From Phoronis australis (Eukaryota; Phoronida; Phoronidae), in NCBI GenBank assembly GCA_002633005.1, contig NMRA01001055.1, forward strand, positions 28,216 to 62,584: 34,369 nt of DNA, given 5' to 3'. The notes beneath the pieces were generated by a model. The model was not told where the DNA came from. It did not search any database and saw nothing but the letters and a program-made list of their open reading frames with translations. The first letter of the stretch is position 1. Each line of letters begins with the position of its first letter. Of this stretch, positions 24,701-31,284 are shown one piece after another. A program made the position numbers and the translations under genes.

Positions 24701-26636
24701 TCGTTTCCTAAACAAGCAGGTCAATCATAAACATACTGGAAGTAACAAAACTAAGTTTTAGTTGCATATTTTAATAACTAATGAAAAGTGCACCTGATTA
24801 CAAATTTTCGGAAATTTGGCAACTGATGTGACTTTTGGAAAATTAAAGATGTCTTTTATGTCTCATTAATAATTTCCCACTCTAATTCTGCCGGGCGTGC
24901 ATCATAAATGGGTCAATTATCGACCCACCACACAGAGTTGTATTTTCATGTAAGCCAAGTCTCTTCGGGCAATTCTTAACATAATATCAACTTTTTCTAG
25001 AACATGATTTTGATTTTATTGCATGCAAATAAAGTTTTTTTTCATAAATTCACAGAAAGCTTGTTTTTGATATTCATCAATTGGAAACAGGAGTGAATCC
25101 AGAATTGGCAAGTTAGGGGATCTTAGGGCACTGTATTAGCCTGGATTTGTTCGCCAAACATTCTCACCCTCGTACTGCCAAATGGAATCCATTCCCCCCT
25201 TCGCCCCTTCTTAAATCTGCCACTGGGAACACTAAATAAAACAATTCCTAATATCGTTTTGGAAACAATTGAATGAGGGTATAGTACGTAAACGTTTCGT
25301 ATAAATCCGCTTAGCTATTTCCTTGCTGTTCTTAAGTTACCTGAAATTGGATACGGTTACATCTCCTTAAACTTCTCAGTAAAGAGGAACACTATTCCCA
25401 GATGGCTTTGTGCTGTGACTCCATTTCATCATTTAACCATGATAGGGTGCAACAGAGTTTTTCTTACTTGTTTGATATAGCCTCAAGCATTTGGTATTCG
25501 AAATGTCCCCGCATTTTATGTTATATATTTTAAAAAATATTCAGAATTAGATATTTATGGCTTCCTAATAAGCTATAAACGTATTGAAAAATAGCGAGTT
25601 GGATCTGCTTTCTGCTTTGTTAGCCTATCACAAGCACCAAAAGCATGAAGGTGTGAAACTTTTTCAACCTGGCTATAATACGTTGAATACATTTCCAAAC
25701 AGTTTCTTTGTATGGTGAGACATATTATTTCGTAGAAAGAACATGGACAATAATCAGTGAATGTTTGAGGAATAGCTCCAGCTCGATTCAACTTAATATG
25801 TCTTTTATTGAGAACTTTTAAGTCGAAAAATATTTTTATTTCTTAATTTTTCATCGACCCCTTATTATGTATCCTGCCGTAGTTAGGTTTTATGATTGTC
25901 CCCAGATTACACCCTACCCGTTTCTCTGGTATTTACTGAGGACATACATGCGTGTACGTGGATAGTATCGTGTTTTGTTCTTTGTTAGTCATGATAATTT
26001 TAGCATTGTCCGTACCACAATGATCAAATATCTGTTCAGTGATGTGGAATAAATAAACCCCGATGAACTGATGTATTTTGTTGTTATGTCTATAATCAAA
26101 CATCAATATATTTTGGCTGCTTGACAAAGAACTAATCGTCCCAAAGCAGTTTCCAGATCCTACCACTACTATATGTAACATATGTAGAACCAATTATTTC
26201 AACTGCTTGGTTTACTAGATACAGTGCCTAAGGTTCACTCACAGATTTCTGTCTTAACTGCAATCGTGACAAGGTGGTTCACGTTTACTCATTTCAGTTT
26301 TCTGACCTCAAGCAGTGGGCTCGCCAAAACTTTCCTCCATGGCATGATGCATTCCCAGGAATAGACGACTCACGGCGAATACTTTACAGAACCAATTTAG
26401 CCATGTGCACCTCCGGAAGTCCAGGTTTTGTACGCAACGACCAAGAAGAGGCATGCGTGGCTGTGATACACACACGTGGATTTCCGTGTGTTCCGTCAGG
26501 TCATCATGTGCCTGCAGAGCAAATCAAGTGTCGTGCTGTTGAGCAAGGTGTTAGAATAGAGGCAGTTTATGATTTCCTATTGTCGAAACACCCAGCATTA
26601 TGCCAAGATATTTTTCGTGATGTTAGACCAACTTAG
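701..26636 (+). CDS. Ankyrin-repeat / trypsin-like serine peptidase gene (ten exons, 5' partial)
   Basis: This is a gene model assembled by eye: 701-796, 1280-1378, 1545-1643, 2215-2313, 15512-15610, 16213-16311, 18556-18727, 21361-21567, 22774-23096, 26298-26636. The total is 1632 bases, exactly 544 codons including the TAG stop. All junctions are GT-AG and phase-consistent: the ankyrin exons are 0/0, the linker ends in phase 1, peptidase exon 8 joins 1 to 1, exon 9 ends in phase 0. Residues 1-197 are six ankyrin repeats, about 198-254 a linker, and 255-543 a peptidase of the chymotrypsin/DegP fold with TNYHV, ALDVAVLEL and TSGSPGF motifs carrying His, Asp and Ser. No signal peptide or membrane segment is seen, so I infer an intracellular ankyrin-targeted protease. 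Start exon, promoter and expression are not visible. An alternative is two adjacent genes, but the unbroken phase makes one gene more likely. Confidence 0.8.
1280..1378 (+). CDS. Ankyrin repeat exon 2
   Basis: Thirty-three residues, starting GGWTPLHWAAFCGS and ending ANKATVDVATK, give an almost consensus ankyrin repeat (TPLHWAA, then MVDLLLANKA). The acceptor chosen is CAACACAG, because it gives exactly 99 bases and matches the related exon at 2215. A second AG nine bases upstream (TTATAG, ending at 1270) is also in frame and would add Thr-Thr-Gln, so tandem acceptor use is possible. The donor is GTAATT. It is paralogous to the exon at 2215-2313 through a local tandem duplication. Confidence 0.87.
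1545..1643 (+). CDS. Ankyrin repeat exon 3
   Basis: Thirty-three residues start LGETPLCKAAQRGW and end QQGANVNVIMK. The TPL-x-KAA helix 1, VAESLLQQGA helix 2 and GANVNV turn mark an ankyrin repeat; the usual His of TPLH is Cys. The acceptor is TTCCATAG and the donor GTAACT, with phase 0 at both ends. A decayed copy of this exon lies at 2449-2563. Only 166 bases separate it from exon 2, unlike the very large introns later in the gene. Confidence 0.85.
2215..2313 (+). CDS. Ankyrin repeat exon 4 (duplicate of exon 2)
   Basis: Thirty-three residues start DGWTPLHFAASCRS and end DNKATVDVTTE. The exon matches exon 2 along its whole length at protein level, including the C-terminal ATVDV stretch, and it has the same acceptor context (CAACAG) and GTAATT donor. 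It appears intact, with no stop or frameshift. Because the next copy (2449-2563) is dead, the intron after this exon probably runs about 13.2 kb to 15511. Phase 0 at both ends keeps the frame when the dead exon is skipped. Confidence 0.85.
2449..2563 (+). pseudogene. Decayed ankyrin exon (copy of exon 3)
   Basis: The stretch aligns with exon 1545-1643: the opening TTGTGGGGAGACC matches TTGGGCGAGACACC, GAGAGTGCTC matches GAGAGTCTGCTC, and CAAATGTGAATATCCATAAG matches the exon end. It is 115 rather than 99 bases long, is broken by small indels and in-frame stops, and its acceptor has lost the AG (CCATAG became TTACC). The donor GTAATT survives. It should be skipped, without changing frame. Confidence 0.75.
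2739..2900. repeat. Dispersed repeat, copy A
   Basis: About 160 bases resemble 14916-15077 in the same orientation. Shared words include ATACTGAGGAG, GTCCGCGGAGAG, CTCTGTGTTCAAAT and GCATCGGTTTGT. The second copy lies inside a piggyBac-like element, so this is probably a fragment of the same family. No TTAA-bounded ends were found for this copy. Confidence 0.65.
2901..7145. other. Intron 4, left part, no gene seen
   Basis: No exon with ankyrin or other recognisable protein similarity was found in this 4.2 kb stretch. Its open frames are short and unsupported. A small AGT-rich simple repeat lies at about 5857-5905. A weak degenerate repeat around CGTAAAATGTAACAA occurs near 6270-6420. The rest looks like unique AT-rich intron or old unrecognisable transposon sequence. 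Confidence 0.5.
7154..7167 (+). repeat. hAT 5' terminal inverted repeat
   Basis: CAGTGCTGTAGTGG is preceded directly by the target duplication CTGTTGTA (7146-7153). It differs from the right end by one base, G for A at position 5. Tandem GTAGGCGC motifs follow at 7171-7190. Confidence 0.9.
7602..8430 (+). pseudogene. hAT transposase, N-terminal half (KIAA1586/ZNF862-like), frameshifted
   Basis: The likely start is ATG 7602 (MKRQSTGYQSVLKYFKR). Fragments in several frames fit the N-terminal part of the hAT transposases related to the domesticated KIAA1586, ZNF862 and C17orf113 proteins: SSQWPSVW, then EKYPWLENKDGKLGC (the TTF-type zinc-binding start), KVFRTAYSLVQMNRPF, DHEHLINLQKLNG, and KITVLVDEATS, where the Asp is the expected first catalytic acid. 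Frame changes fall near 7763, 7820, 8020 and 8318, and a TGA interrupts near 7819, so no full protein can be made. After VDEATS the frame runs into a non-conserved tail ending PKITDYFET and a stop at 8430. The conserved continuation is found only at about 11817. The family assignment is from memory of conserved motifs. Confidence 0.82.
8431..9879. other. hAT interior, left of the antisense fragment
   Basis: This 1.4 kb separates the transposase halves and shows no recognisable + strand coding sequence. The open frames at 8484-8822 (-) and 9097-9414 (+) have no motif or splice support. It may be a transposase intron, an insertion, or both. Confidence 0.4.
9880..10891 (-). pseudogene. Antisense fragment of an uncharacterised metazoan family (NAGCYH ... 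YDFSESQNGKD)
   Basis: On the minus strand a 58-codon frame from ATG 10891 (MADDVDGPSCSFRVYS) to 10715 is followed by a 101-codon frame, 10690-10385. The latter carries GNAGCYHSAPLLLN, VSRYDFSESQNGKDLCDR, APLKQHVKYFVAEGNN and LLSSGRVKGCYLYACSV. After a stop at FPKY, protein-like sequence continues (VPGVRTFLNSHYSTQGIHVW) to a possible donor GTAAGT near 10307. A cysteine/histidine finger-like stretch (FPCTQQGYSKFFATDA) follows, then TYDLMARQLSEMLSDA and ASFEAASEYYLDETIAEAIG near 9990-10090. These resemble, from memory, long uncharacterised invertebrate and fish proteins with C2H2 fingers and an SDNAGCYH-type motif, possibly transposon-derived. Stops and lost frame mark it as a pseudogene. No function is assigned. 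Confidence 0.5.
10892..11816. other. hAT interior, right of the antisense fragment
   Basis: No supported coding sequence is present. The 92-residue frame at 11394-11672 has no recognisable motif. The right edge ends in CTCTTAAG just before the transposase reading resumes, which could be an intron acceptor. Confidence 0.4.
11817..13136 (+). pseudogene. hAT transposase, C-terminal half with dimerisation region, broken
   Basis: The conserved transposase core resumes with ALIIDIRASIGGSDPLF, shifts frame near 11860 into IMTDHVQLEQQTAES, and continues with FARDGSSVLTRKRSGV, WHCLNHRLELAVGDAV (the hAT helical insertion and CH-type motif) and LDVRWVASSFRTV. A TAG at 12344-12346 interrupts; the same frame then continues (FLGLLQYLKSP, NLALMRDVPEALSK) until a frameshift near 12480. 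MPQADKLIRRVVKSM follows at 12513 up to a stop at 12657. The last part, 12822-13136, has NHPCSTTECERGFSEMNRM, the hAT C-terminal dimerisation motif. This half is better preserved than the N-terminal half but cannot make active protein. Confidence 0.88.
13798..13811 (-). repeat. hAT 3' terminal inverted repeat
   Basis: CCACTACAGTACTG is the inverse of the left end with one mismatch. It is followed directly by the target duplication CTGTTGTA (13812-13819), identical to the copy at 7146-7153. Confidence 0.9.
13820..14728. other. Intron 4, between hAT and piggyBac-like elements
   Basis: This 0.9 kb of AT-rich intron shows no recognisable exon or repeat. The small frame at 13985-14179 has no support. 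Confidence 0.5.
14733..15429. mobile_element. piggyBac-like non-autonomous element flanked by TTAA
   Basis: The element is 697 bases, with terminal inverted repeats AGAGTTCCCACCATG at the left and its inverse at the right, and TTAA directly outside each end (14729-14732 and 15430-15433), the target site used by piggyBac transposases. An inner inverted repeat pairs GCAATGGGTGGAAGACCG near 14873 with the inverse near 15245-15265. No transposase is encoded. The 160-base segment at 14916-15077 also occurs at 2739-2900. The element ends 82 bases before ankyrin exon 5. Confidence 0.83.
14916..15077. repeat. Dispersed repeat, copy B, inside the TTAA element
   Basis: This is the same repeat as 2739-2900, in the same orientation, with words such as ATACTGAGGAG, GTCCGCGGAGAG and GCATCGGTTTGT in common. 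Its place inside a bounded element suggests that the other copy is a truncated family member. Confidence 0.65.
15512..15610 (+). CDS. Ankyrin repeat exon 5
   Basis: Thirty-three residues start TGNTPLHIASSYGR and end IKNDVDATVLNQ. TPLHIA, LEVAELLIKNDVDA and the final turn fit the ankyrin consensus closely. The acceptor is TTGTTGTAG and the donor GTAAGA; both ends are in phase 0, the same as the left block of ankyrin exons 13.2 kb away. The coding sequence is intact despite a transposon 82 bases upstream. Confidence 0.85.
16213..16311 (+). CDS. Ankyrin exon 6, C-terminal cap
   Basis: The exon encodes 33 residues starting NLQTAIDVIGTECD and ending QQIRIILE. The opening NLQTAIDV is the usual form of a last ankyrin repeat (G-x-TAID-x-A). 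The hydrophobic helix 2 IPQ-like stretch is replaced by LNYVEPEILQQIRIILE, an amphipathic helix suited to cap the stack. The acceptor is TGTTTTGCAG and the donor GTATGT; phase is 0 at both ends. It leads directly into the linker exon. Confidence 0.8.
16312..17285. other. Intron 6, left part
   Basis: No exon was found. A short palindromic ACATGTAC-type cluster lies near 16480-16520. The 75-residue frame at 16522-16749 has no support. Confidence 0.5.
17286..17600 (+). mobile_element. Non-LTR retrotransposon reverse-transcriptase tail, degenerate
   Basis: The frame reads SPLTVHATTLKWLNLLERRAE and then NKLTLLYKTVHNLVAVPQSY before a stop at about 17457. This is the conserved end of the ORF2 polymerase protein of Jockey/CR1-like elements (LKW-x-x-L-x-x-RR followed by LLYK-x-x-x-x-LVA). 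Weak continuation (MFTVPISNINLTQ) past the stop supports a decayed 3' end. Only the last part of the protein is present, as expected for 5'-truncated non-LTR copies. No endonuclease or catalytic RT motif is seen. Confidence 0.7.
17601..18555. other. Intron 6, right part
   Basis: About 0.95 kb shows no recognised exon or element. It ends in TTCTCATATCCAG, the acceptor chosen for the linker exon. The open frame that starts at 18463 includes intron bases upstream of that acceptor. Confidence 0.5.
18556..18727 (+). CDS. Linker exon 7 between ankyrin repeats and peptidase
   Basis: The exon gives 57 codons plus one base. It starts HEDAAADEVENVLLAALNGY, a charged amphipathic helix, and ends with two strand-like stretches, LNVVVQVNRKDD and TMELLKVDLNPK. 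The acceptor TCATATCCAG gives phase 0, matching exon 6. The donor AAAGG|GTATTT leaves phase 1, which joins the AT of exon 8 to form an Asp codon. The matched phases on both sides are the main support, since I recognise no named domain. It could be an uncharacterised adaptor or effector-associated module, or just a spacer plus the first peptidase strand. Confidence 0.68.
18919..20196. mobile_element. Foldback-like inverted-repeat element, copy 1
   Basis: Perfect terminal inverted repeats GCCCGGTCTCC / GGAGACCGGGC are flanked by CCTGG on both sides (18914-18918, 20197-20201), a possible 5-bp target duplication. Long subterminal arms consist of degenerate ACTCGA/TACTCA words on the left and their inverse on the right. 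No transposase is encoded. A second copy in the same orientation lies at 29903-31284. This copy contains a 6-N gap at 19836-19841 where copy 2 has 97 bases. It lies in intron 7. Confidence 0.82.
19836..19841. other. Assembly gap (6 N)
   Basis: The gap is flanked by GTAGAGGTAG and GCTGAGATACGG. In copy 2 of the element these flanks are separated by 97 bases (30833-30929), so the N run probably understates the missing sequence. Confidence 0.85.
20202..21360. other. Intron 7, right part
   Basis: No exon or element was recognised. The 88-residue minus-strand frame at 21012-21278 lacks support. The stretch ends in a strong acceptor, TTTTTTCATTTTCAG. Confidence 0.5.
21361..21567 (+). CDS. Peptidase exon 8 with catalytic His
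   Basis: The exon has 207 bases and phase 1 at both ends. It starts with AT, completing an Asp codon from exon 7, and reads NPPSFVPVNQSRDSVI, then GPVGTGFRVGSKYVMTNYHV. The GTGF-x-V ... TNYHV pattern is the second strand and catalytic His region of chymotrypsin/DegP-fold peptidases (GTGF-x-V-x-x-x-x-x-x-TN-x-HV); the His codon is 21534-21536. The donor is GTAAGT. Phase continuity with exons 7 and 9 supports the model. Confidence 0.88.
21568..21924. other. Intron 8, left part
   Basis: Intron sequence just after the His exon. The 80-residue frame at 21595-21837 starts inside the intron after a clear GTAAGT donor and has no recognised motif, so it is not annotated. Confidence 0.5.
21925..22304. 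repeat. Two-copy 190-bp tandem repeat in intron 8
   Basis: Unit 1 is 21925-22114 and unit 2 is 22115-22304. Both begin GCGACATGTACTCTCATACG and end CAATCCGTGAAACA. I see only a few substitutions between them (for example TATTTATATT versus TATTTTTATT, and CGACGCATG versus CGACGGATG). This suggests a recent duplication, or an assembly-level one. Confidence 0.93.
22305..22773. other. Intron 8, right part
   Basis: AT-rich sequence with no gene. It ends in the acceptor TACATCTTTGCAG. Confidence 0.5.
22774..23096 (+). CDS. Peptidase exon 9 with catalytic Asp
   Basis: The exon has 323 bases, enters with GC completing a Ser codon, and exits in phase 0. It reads GLAIFNFDRGVEP, VPIGAVVAYDEALDVAVLEL and later TMFKALTHERILHFCGQPDG. 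The ALDVAVLEL motif is the catalytic Asp region of trypsin-like (Trypsin_2/DegP type) peptidases; the Asp codon is 22881-22883. The following CGQPDG stretch sits where the H-x-x-GxP strand is usually found in this fold. The donor is GTAAAG. The whole exon is open and in phase with its neighbours. Confidence 0.88.
23503..23622. repeat. 24-bp degenerate minisatellite, five units, intron 9
   Basis: Five consecutive 24-base units start with words such as GTCTGTGGCATTGAACTT, GTCCATGCCATTTAACTT and GTCTGTGATATTCAGCTT. Units are diverged but keep the register. The array lies in intron 9, between the Asp and Ser exons, and is not part of the peptidase coding sequence. Confidence 0.75.
23623..26297. 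other. Intron 9, remainder
   Basis: This 2.7 kb has no supported exon. Near 25080-25230 there is an old transposon-like remnant ending AAATCTGCCACTGG, resembling the word AGATCCGCCACTG at the left edge of the window. The frames at 23885-24220 (-) and 25933-26193 (-) have no recognised motif. The intron ends in TACTCATTTCAG. Confidence 0.5.
26298..26636 (+). CDS. Peptidase exon 10 with catalytic Ser and stop
   Basis: The exon encodes 112 residues plus TAG (26634-26636). It begins FSDLKQWARQNFPPWHDAFP, has LYRTNLAMCTSGSPGFVRND with the nucleophile Ser at 26412-26414, then AVIHTRGFP (the strand that follows the nucleophile) and EQGVRIEAVYDFLL as the C-terminal helix. The motif is C-T-S-G-S-P, while most relatives have G at the first position (G-x-S-G-x-P), so the usual oxyanion Gly is Cys here. 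Phase 0 matches exon 9. The protein ends DIFRDVRPT without a further domain. No canonical AATAAA was seen soon after the stop. Confidence 0.9.
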   Translation, partial: FSDLKQWARQNFPPWHDAFPGIDDSRRILYRTNLAMCTSGSPGFVRNDQEEACVAVIHTRGFPCVPSGHHVPAEQIKCRAVEQGVRIEAVYDFLLSKHPALCQDIFRDVRPT

Positions 26637-27297
26637 TTATGCCAACAGCGTCTGTATGCATGCATGTTCTAAGAGTGTATTTCCTCGGTGGAAAGTAGTG
26701 TGAACCTGATGAGCTTACATTCATTATAAATATTACATTAGTAAATACTAAATAACGTTCCGCTACATTTTTGGGGTAACTCTAATATTGGGTGATGCCC
26801 AGACGACAAAGCCCAAAGATATTTAATCTTTCCAAGTCAAAATCCCGACACAAAAAACTTGCAAAGTATTATATATGCTGCGTGGAAAAGTTTTTCACAG
26901 TGACAAGGATATGCCCTTGTAGAATGGCCGAGTTATCGTTGAAAGCATCTAATTTAGCAGCCCGTGGGGATTTGGACATATTGCAGTTGCAGGTTCATAG
27001 TTATTTGAGTAGTTTGATATTTGTTGAGAATTAGAATGTGAATTTACGATTTAGTAGTGAACAAATTGTGAACTAATTGGGTGCTTGCGTGCGTGTGTGT
27101 GTGTAGAATGGAGAACGTTTGAAGCATATAAGTATCAATGTATACAGATCGTTAATGAAGACGTAATGTGTCCCATGATGGTGCAGACAAGTATCGATGT
27201 AAACTGTACAAAATGTTATTGATCTAGTAGTTGAATATTACAGCTGTATGTATCCCATGATGAACACTTTGTCTTGATCTTAGTTAGATTCAGACAT
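26637..27297. other. 3' untranslated and flanking region
   Basis: Probable 3' UTR followed by intergenic sequence. No canonical AATAAA was seen in the first few hundred bases; ATTATAAATATT near 26730 is only a weak candidate. A short GT run lies near 27095-27107. No further coding sequence is supported. Confidence 0.45.
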
Positions 27298-29519
27298 GGA
27301 TGGCTCGACGCTATTAAATCGCCAGAACGGATTTTGCGACCTAGCCAAAATCCCAGGTTGCAAATTTCAAAATCCAGGTTGCATTTTCAAAATCCAGCTT
27401 GCATTCATAAATGCCAAGTCGCAAAATTTTCCCGCCATTTTTACGCGCCAAAATTAATTTTAGATAATCGAGAAAATGTTTAGGTAATAAGAACCTACCT
27501 GAAGCGTTAAATACTAACAAGTTTCAAACCGCAAAATTGAATTCATTCATGCAGGTACGGTGTTACTGTTCTTAGCCACCGCCATTGAAAGGCTATAGAG
27601 CGCAAAGCAAATTGCCGACGTGAAAGTTGAATCAGTGTTCCTTAACTGACACGTGCATTCGAGTAGCTAAGTTTGCCATGTGAAAAGGGTAAAATGCCCG
27701 TTGAAAAAGTATCCGCTATTTTGCTAGGCCTGACCTGCTGCTGGCTGTCAACAAAGTCGTTAAAGATGTAAACTAACTCGGCAAATTCCCTCTCCTTTTG
27801 ATTCGCAGACCAGATTTTGAAACCTAACTCGTCGCTTGAAAAGCATCTGTCGAAAAAACCGTGAAGCGATGCTCTAAACGAATGATGTATTTGGATGCGC
27901 GGGAACAATTCAGTGCAAACTTCGCAACAAAAACGTGGTACGTATGCTGTTCATGTACTCAACAATTAGTTTTCCATAAAATGAATAGTATCGAAATAAT
28001 TCCCGACTCCGTGCGGGTTGCCATCAGGTAATTCAAGTTTGCTCCTCAATACCTGCCAAGAAAAGTAAAAATAGGTCAGTCACAAAATGACACGCAAGTC
28101 ACTAGTTTTAACTTTCTTTCGGAGTTATAAAACAAAGCCGGGATTTGGTTTTACGTATTGAGAAAAGATATTTTTTGAAACTCAATTTGTTGTGTAGAAT
28201 GGGAGTGAGGCACTATTTTGGCTTCGTGTCAATTTTAAACCACGCAAGGTTGTTTGTAGTGCGATATGATGGGCGCTTGCCTGAACAGTGGGCACTTAAT
28301 TGGAAATTCTAAAAAGTTGAGGGGGAACGCTTTGCAGTTTACTGAGTGCTTATGAAGCGCTTCAAAGGTAGGGAGTGGGCTTGTGCGTGAGCGTAGTCGA
28401 GTGTTTGCGATAATAAGACATTAAAAGACTGCAATGGTAAGAAACGTTATAATAATATGATTTTGAGAGGAGGACTCCATCTAGTAGGGGTGACTTACTG
28501 GATATCGTTATCACCTACACTGTACCCTACACTGCCTGCTTCAGGGAACATCGACCTCGGGAAACATCGGAACAGGAAAATTTCAGTTCTGAGTACTATC
28601 AGTCCCTGGGAATGTCGTAAAGCACCTGGTCTTTTATGAGCGCCAGGAATATACGAGTTCATCTTCAAATACACCACTGGCATCCTGGTGCTTAACAGAG
28701 CCAAACCGGTATACCCTTTCATTTAGGCCTGTCACTATTCTTCTTTCATGTGTAGTTTTGAAGTGGTGGGCACGCGTGAGTCACGGACTTGAATCGCTGG
28801 ACTAGGCCTATGTTTTACGTTGGCAACAACGAATGAAAGACCTATCAGATTTCGCACACGAAGCCCCAGAAACAAGTAAAGGGGTTTGAAAATTGCTTAG
28901 CAACTAAAAGTCGTCTGGCGATTAATAGTTGTCATTTTCACTTCGGGCGGACTTATGTGATAAAAAACGAGACGTAAATCTCCAAGTCACCATTTTCTGC
29001 CGGGACCGCTGTGACGCTATTAACGGGACCGACCAGTGCCGCAGTGCGATATCATTGATATTGTCGTGGATTTTTGGTATATGTAATAAGGACATCTTAC
29101 GCAAAATATAAAGATATTTGTCCACCACAAATTCTAGTAAGTTGACCGCTTAAGAATTAGTAGAAACACCGCTTTGTGACGTTTTATCACGTGCTATGAA
29201 GTGGCCCTAAATGTTAGTCAATGAAACGCGTCAAAGACCGATTCTGCATATCCCATGTTCACGCGACCTGTGCTTAAACTCATCTTGAGGGTTATTCTCT
29301 GTGTTCTTTTGAATCTGGCAGCAACCAAAAAACGTATGAATTAACAAGAGTTGCTTTATAGTTGCCCGGTATCTACCGAGAAGTGTAAAAACTCAGCTCG
29401 CATACGTTGGAAATTCCAGCTCGCATTTTGAGACTTGATACGAGTTAACAAAAATCTCAGCCCGCATTTCCAAATTTCAGGTCGCAAATGCGACCAGCAG
29501 CTCGTCATGTCGAGCCCTG
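27298..29519. mobile_element. Degenerate inverted-repeat element, hAT-like ends (candidate)
   Basis: The left end has GATGGCTCGACGCTAT followed by AAATCGCC and TTTTGCGACCTAGCC. The right end, inverted, reads CAGGGCTCGACATGACGAG followed by TCGCATTTGCGACCTG. GGCTCGAC and TGCGACCT are shared in the same order. Both subterminal zones repeat CAGGTTGCAAATTTC- or CAGCTCGCATTTT-like words. CAGGGCTCGA ends are known in hAT elements, but no matching target duplication is clear (CATGGAT-like against TATGGGC-like), and no transposase is seen in the 2.2 kb. Confidence 0.45.
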
Positions 29520-29902
29520 TATGGGCATACAGTTTACATGTAACTCCAAGAGCGGGAAGGAAATCATTTATACCGGTGTTGTGACTTTATTGTTGGTGAA
29601 CTAAAATTCGTCTAAAGCATCGTATACGCCAAACTATTTTATCTCATCCTGTCTAAAATGTTGCCCATAGCACTTCTGTTCACATAATTTAACAAAGCAG
29701 TATACAAAAGTAAATAAACCAGTTTCAGTTTTATTAAAATCTCAGCTAAAGCAGGAATGGGAATGTATTCTCAAAATATAAGACGCATGTACACAATTGT
29801 TATGCCTAACAATGTTGACCAGTAGCTACTGCATATCACCTGAAATACATTGATATTAGTGTAAACAAGTAAATCTTGTTGCTTTTCAAACACAACACCA
29901 GG
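29520..29902. other. Intergenic, no gene seen
   Basis: AT-rich sequence between two repeat elements, with no supported feature. Confidence 0.5.
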
Positions 29903-31284
29903 TCCCGGTCTCCAATCTCCGTACTCAGACTCATAATCATACTCGAGATTTTATACTCAAAATCGTGCTCACTGGAGTCATACTCAAAAAAGCGTACCTA
30001 ATGTCGTATTTCGAGTAGACTCCAAACGTACTCAAATCTGACACTCATACTCGAGTTGCTATGGAACTCTTTATGATGTGAAATGCAAAATCACGCAAAG
30101 CCGCGCTGATTCATCGCTCCCTATTGGAATAGACCACCCCAAGAACTAGGCCTACATTATCGTCTGCTGTCGCTACAACTACAAGAGTATGTCTATAACG
30201 TGGAATTCTGAGTGTTCTGTAACTGTTATTCATTTTTTAGTTTCAATAAATATTCTTATGCCATTTCTTTGATACATTTGGCAATTACTAAGCTTTACTT
30301 CTTGAGTTCCTCACCCAGTCCCGAAAATGTCTTAAGAAATTTGTAACAGCTTATCACATCACATCTCTGTTGCTAATTTAGTCTTGACACAAAACCCATT
30401 GCTGTGTAGGCCTACGCTGATGTCAAACTTTGATACTGTATCTTTGTATTTTACCGGGATGTATCAAGTGAGTTGACATTTGGCACGTGAGTTAAAAAAC
30501 AATACTTGTGCAGGCATTCAGAGTTCACCAGTGGCAGTGAACAGGACGAGACGTCTACTTAGAAATCGGCAAACAAAATCTGGAATTCCATTTGGGGATT
30601 GAGGAATTATAGATGAATAAGTTATGATGAGAAATGTACCTGACAGGGAAGCGAACTTTTTTAACTTCCCTCCCCTCCTCATCTTTTGGAAATCTTACAA
30701 AACGTAGGCACACAAACCGAAATAAAGGAAGCACAAACTTCTCACACGACTTTTCTCACAACTGCTTTCGACTTGTTATGACTCGCCGACAAGGGATTAC
30801 AATGCGCCTGTTGCCAGGATTTGTAGAGGTAGAATGGCGGCCATAACATACAGTGATACGGCGGGTTAATAAGGTGAAGAATACGAAGATTTAAGATGAA
30901 AACTATTATCTCTGAACTGAAATTGAAGTGCTGAGATACGGTAAGAGAAATTATTTTTTTAAATTTGCTGTGTTTCGTGGTTCTCTTTCGATATTTTGTT
31001 CTCTGGCTCGTATTTATTTTCGATTACGATTTCAAGCACACTGCCATAGCAAACTTGAAATTTGAGCATAGATTTCAAATTTTTACTAAAAATCGTATTC
31101 GAAATATAGATGAGATACACTTCAGTTCGAGTACAACTTAAAACTGAGTACGTGCTCGAAATTTCGAGTACAGATTTTTCGAGTATGACATTGAATACAC
31201 CAAAGCTGAGTCTGAACTCGAGTTGAGTATGAAGTATGAGTTTGAGCATGATTCGAGTCTGAGTACGGAGATTGGAGACCAGGC
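29903..31284. mobile_element. Foldback-like inverted-repeat element, copy 2
   Basis: The element is closely similar to 18919-20196 over its full length and in the same orientation. It has ends TCCCGGTCTCC and GGAGACCAGGC and the same ACTCGA-rich arms. It holds 97 bases (30833-30929) that are missing at the N gap of copy 1, so it gives the fuller picture of the family. The flanks are CCAGG and CCTCA, so no exact target duplication remains. The minus-strand frame at 30959-31417 crosses the element boundary and is not a gene. Confidence 0.82.
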
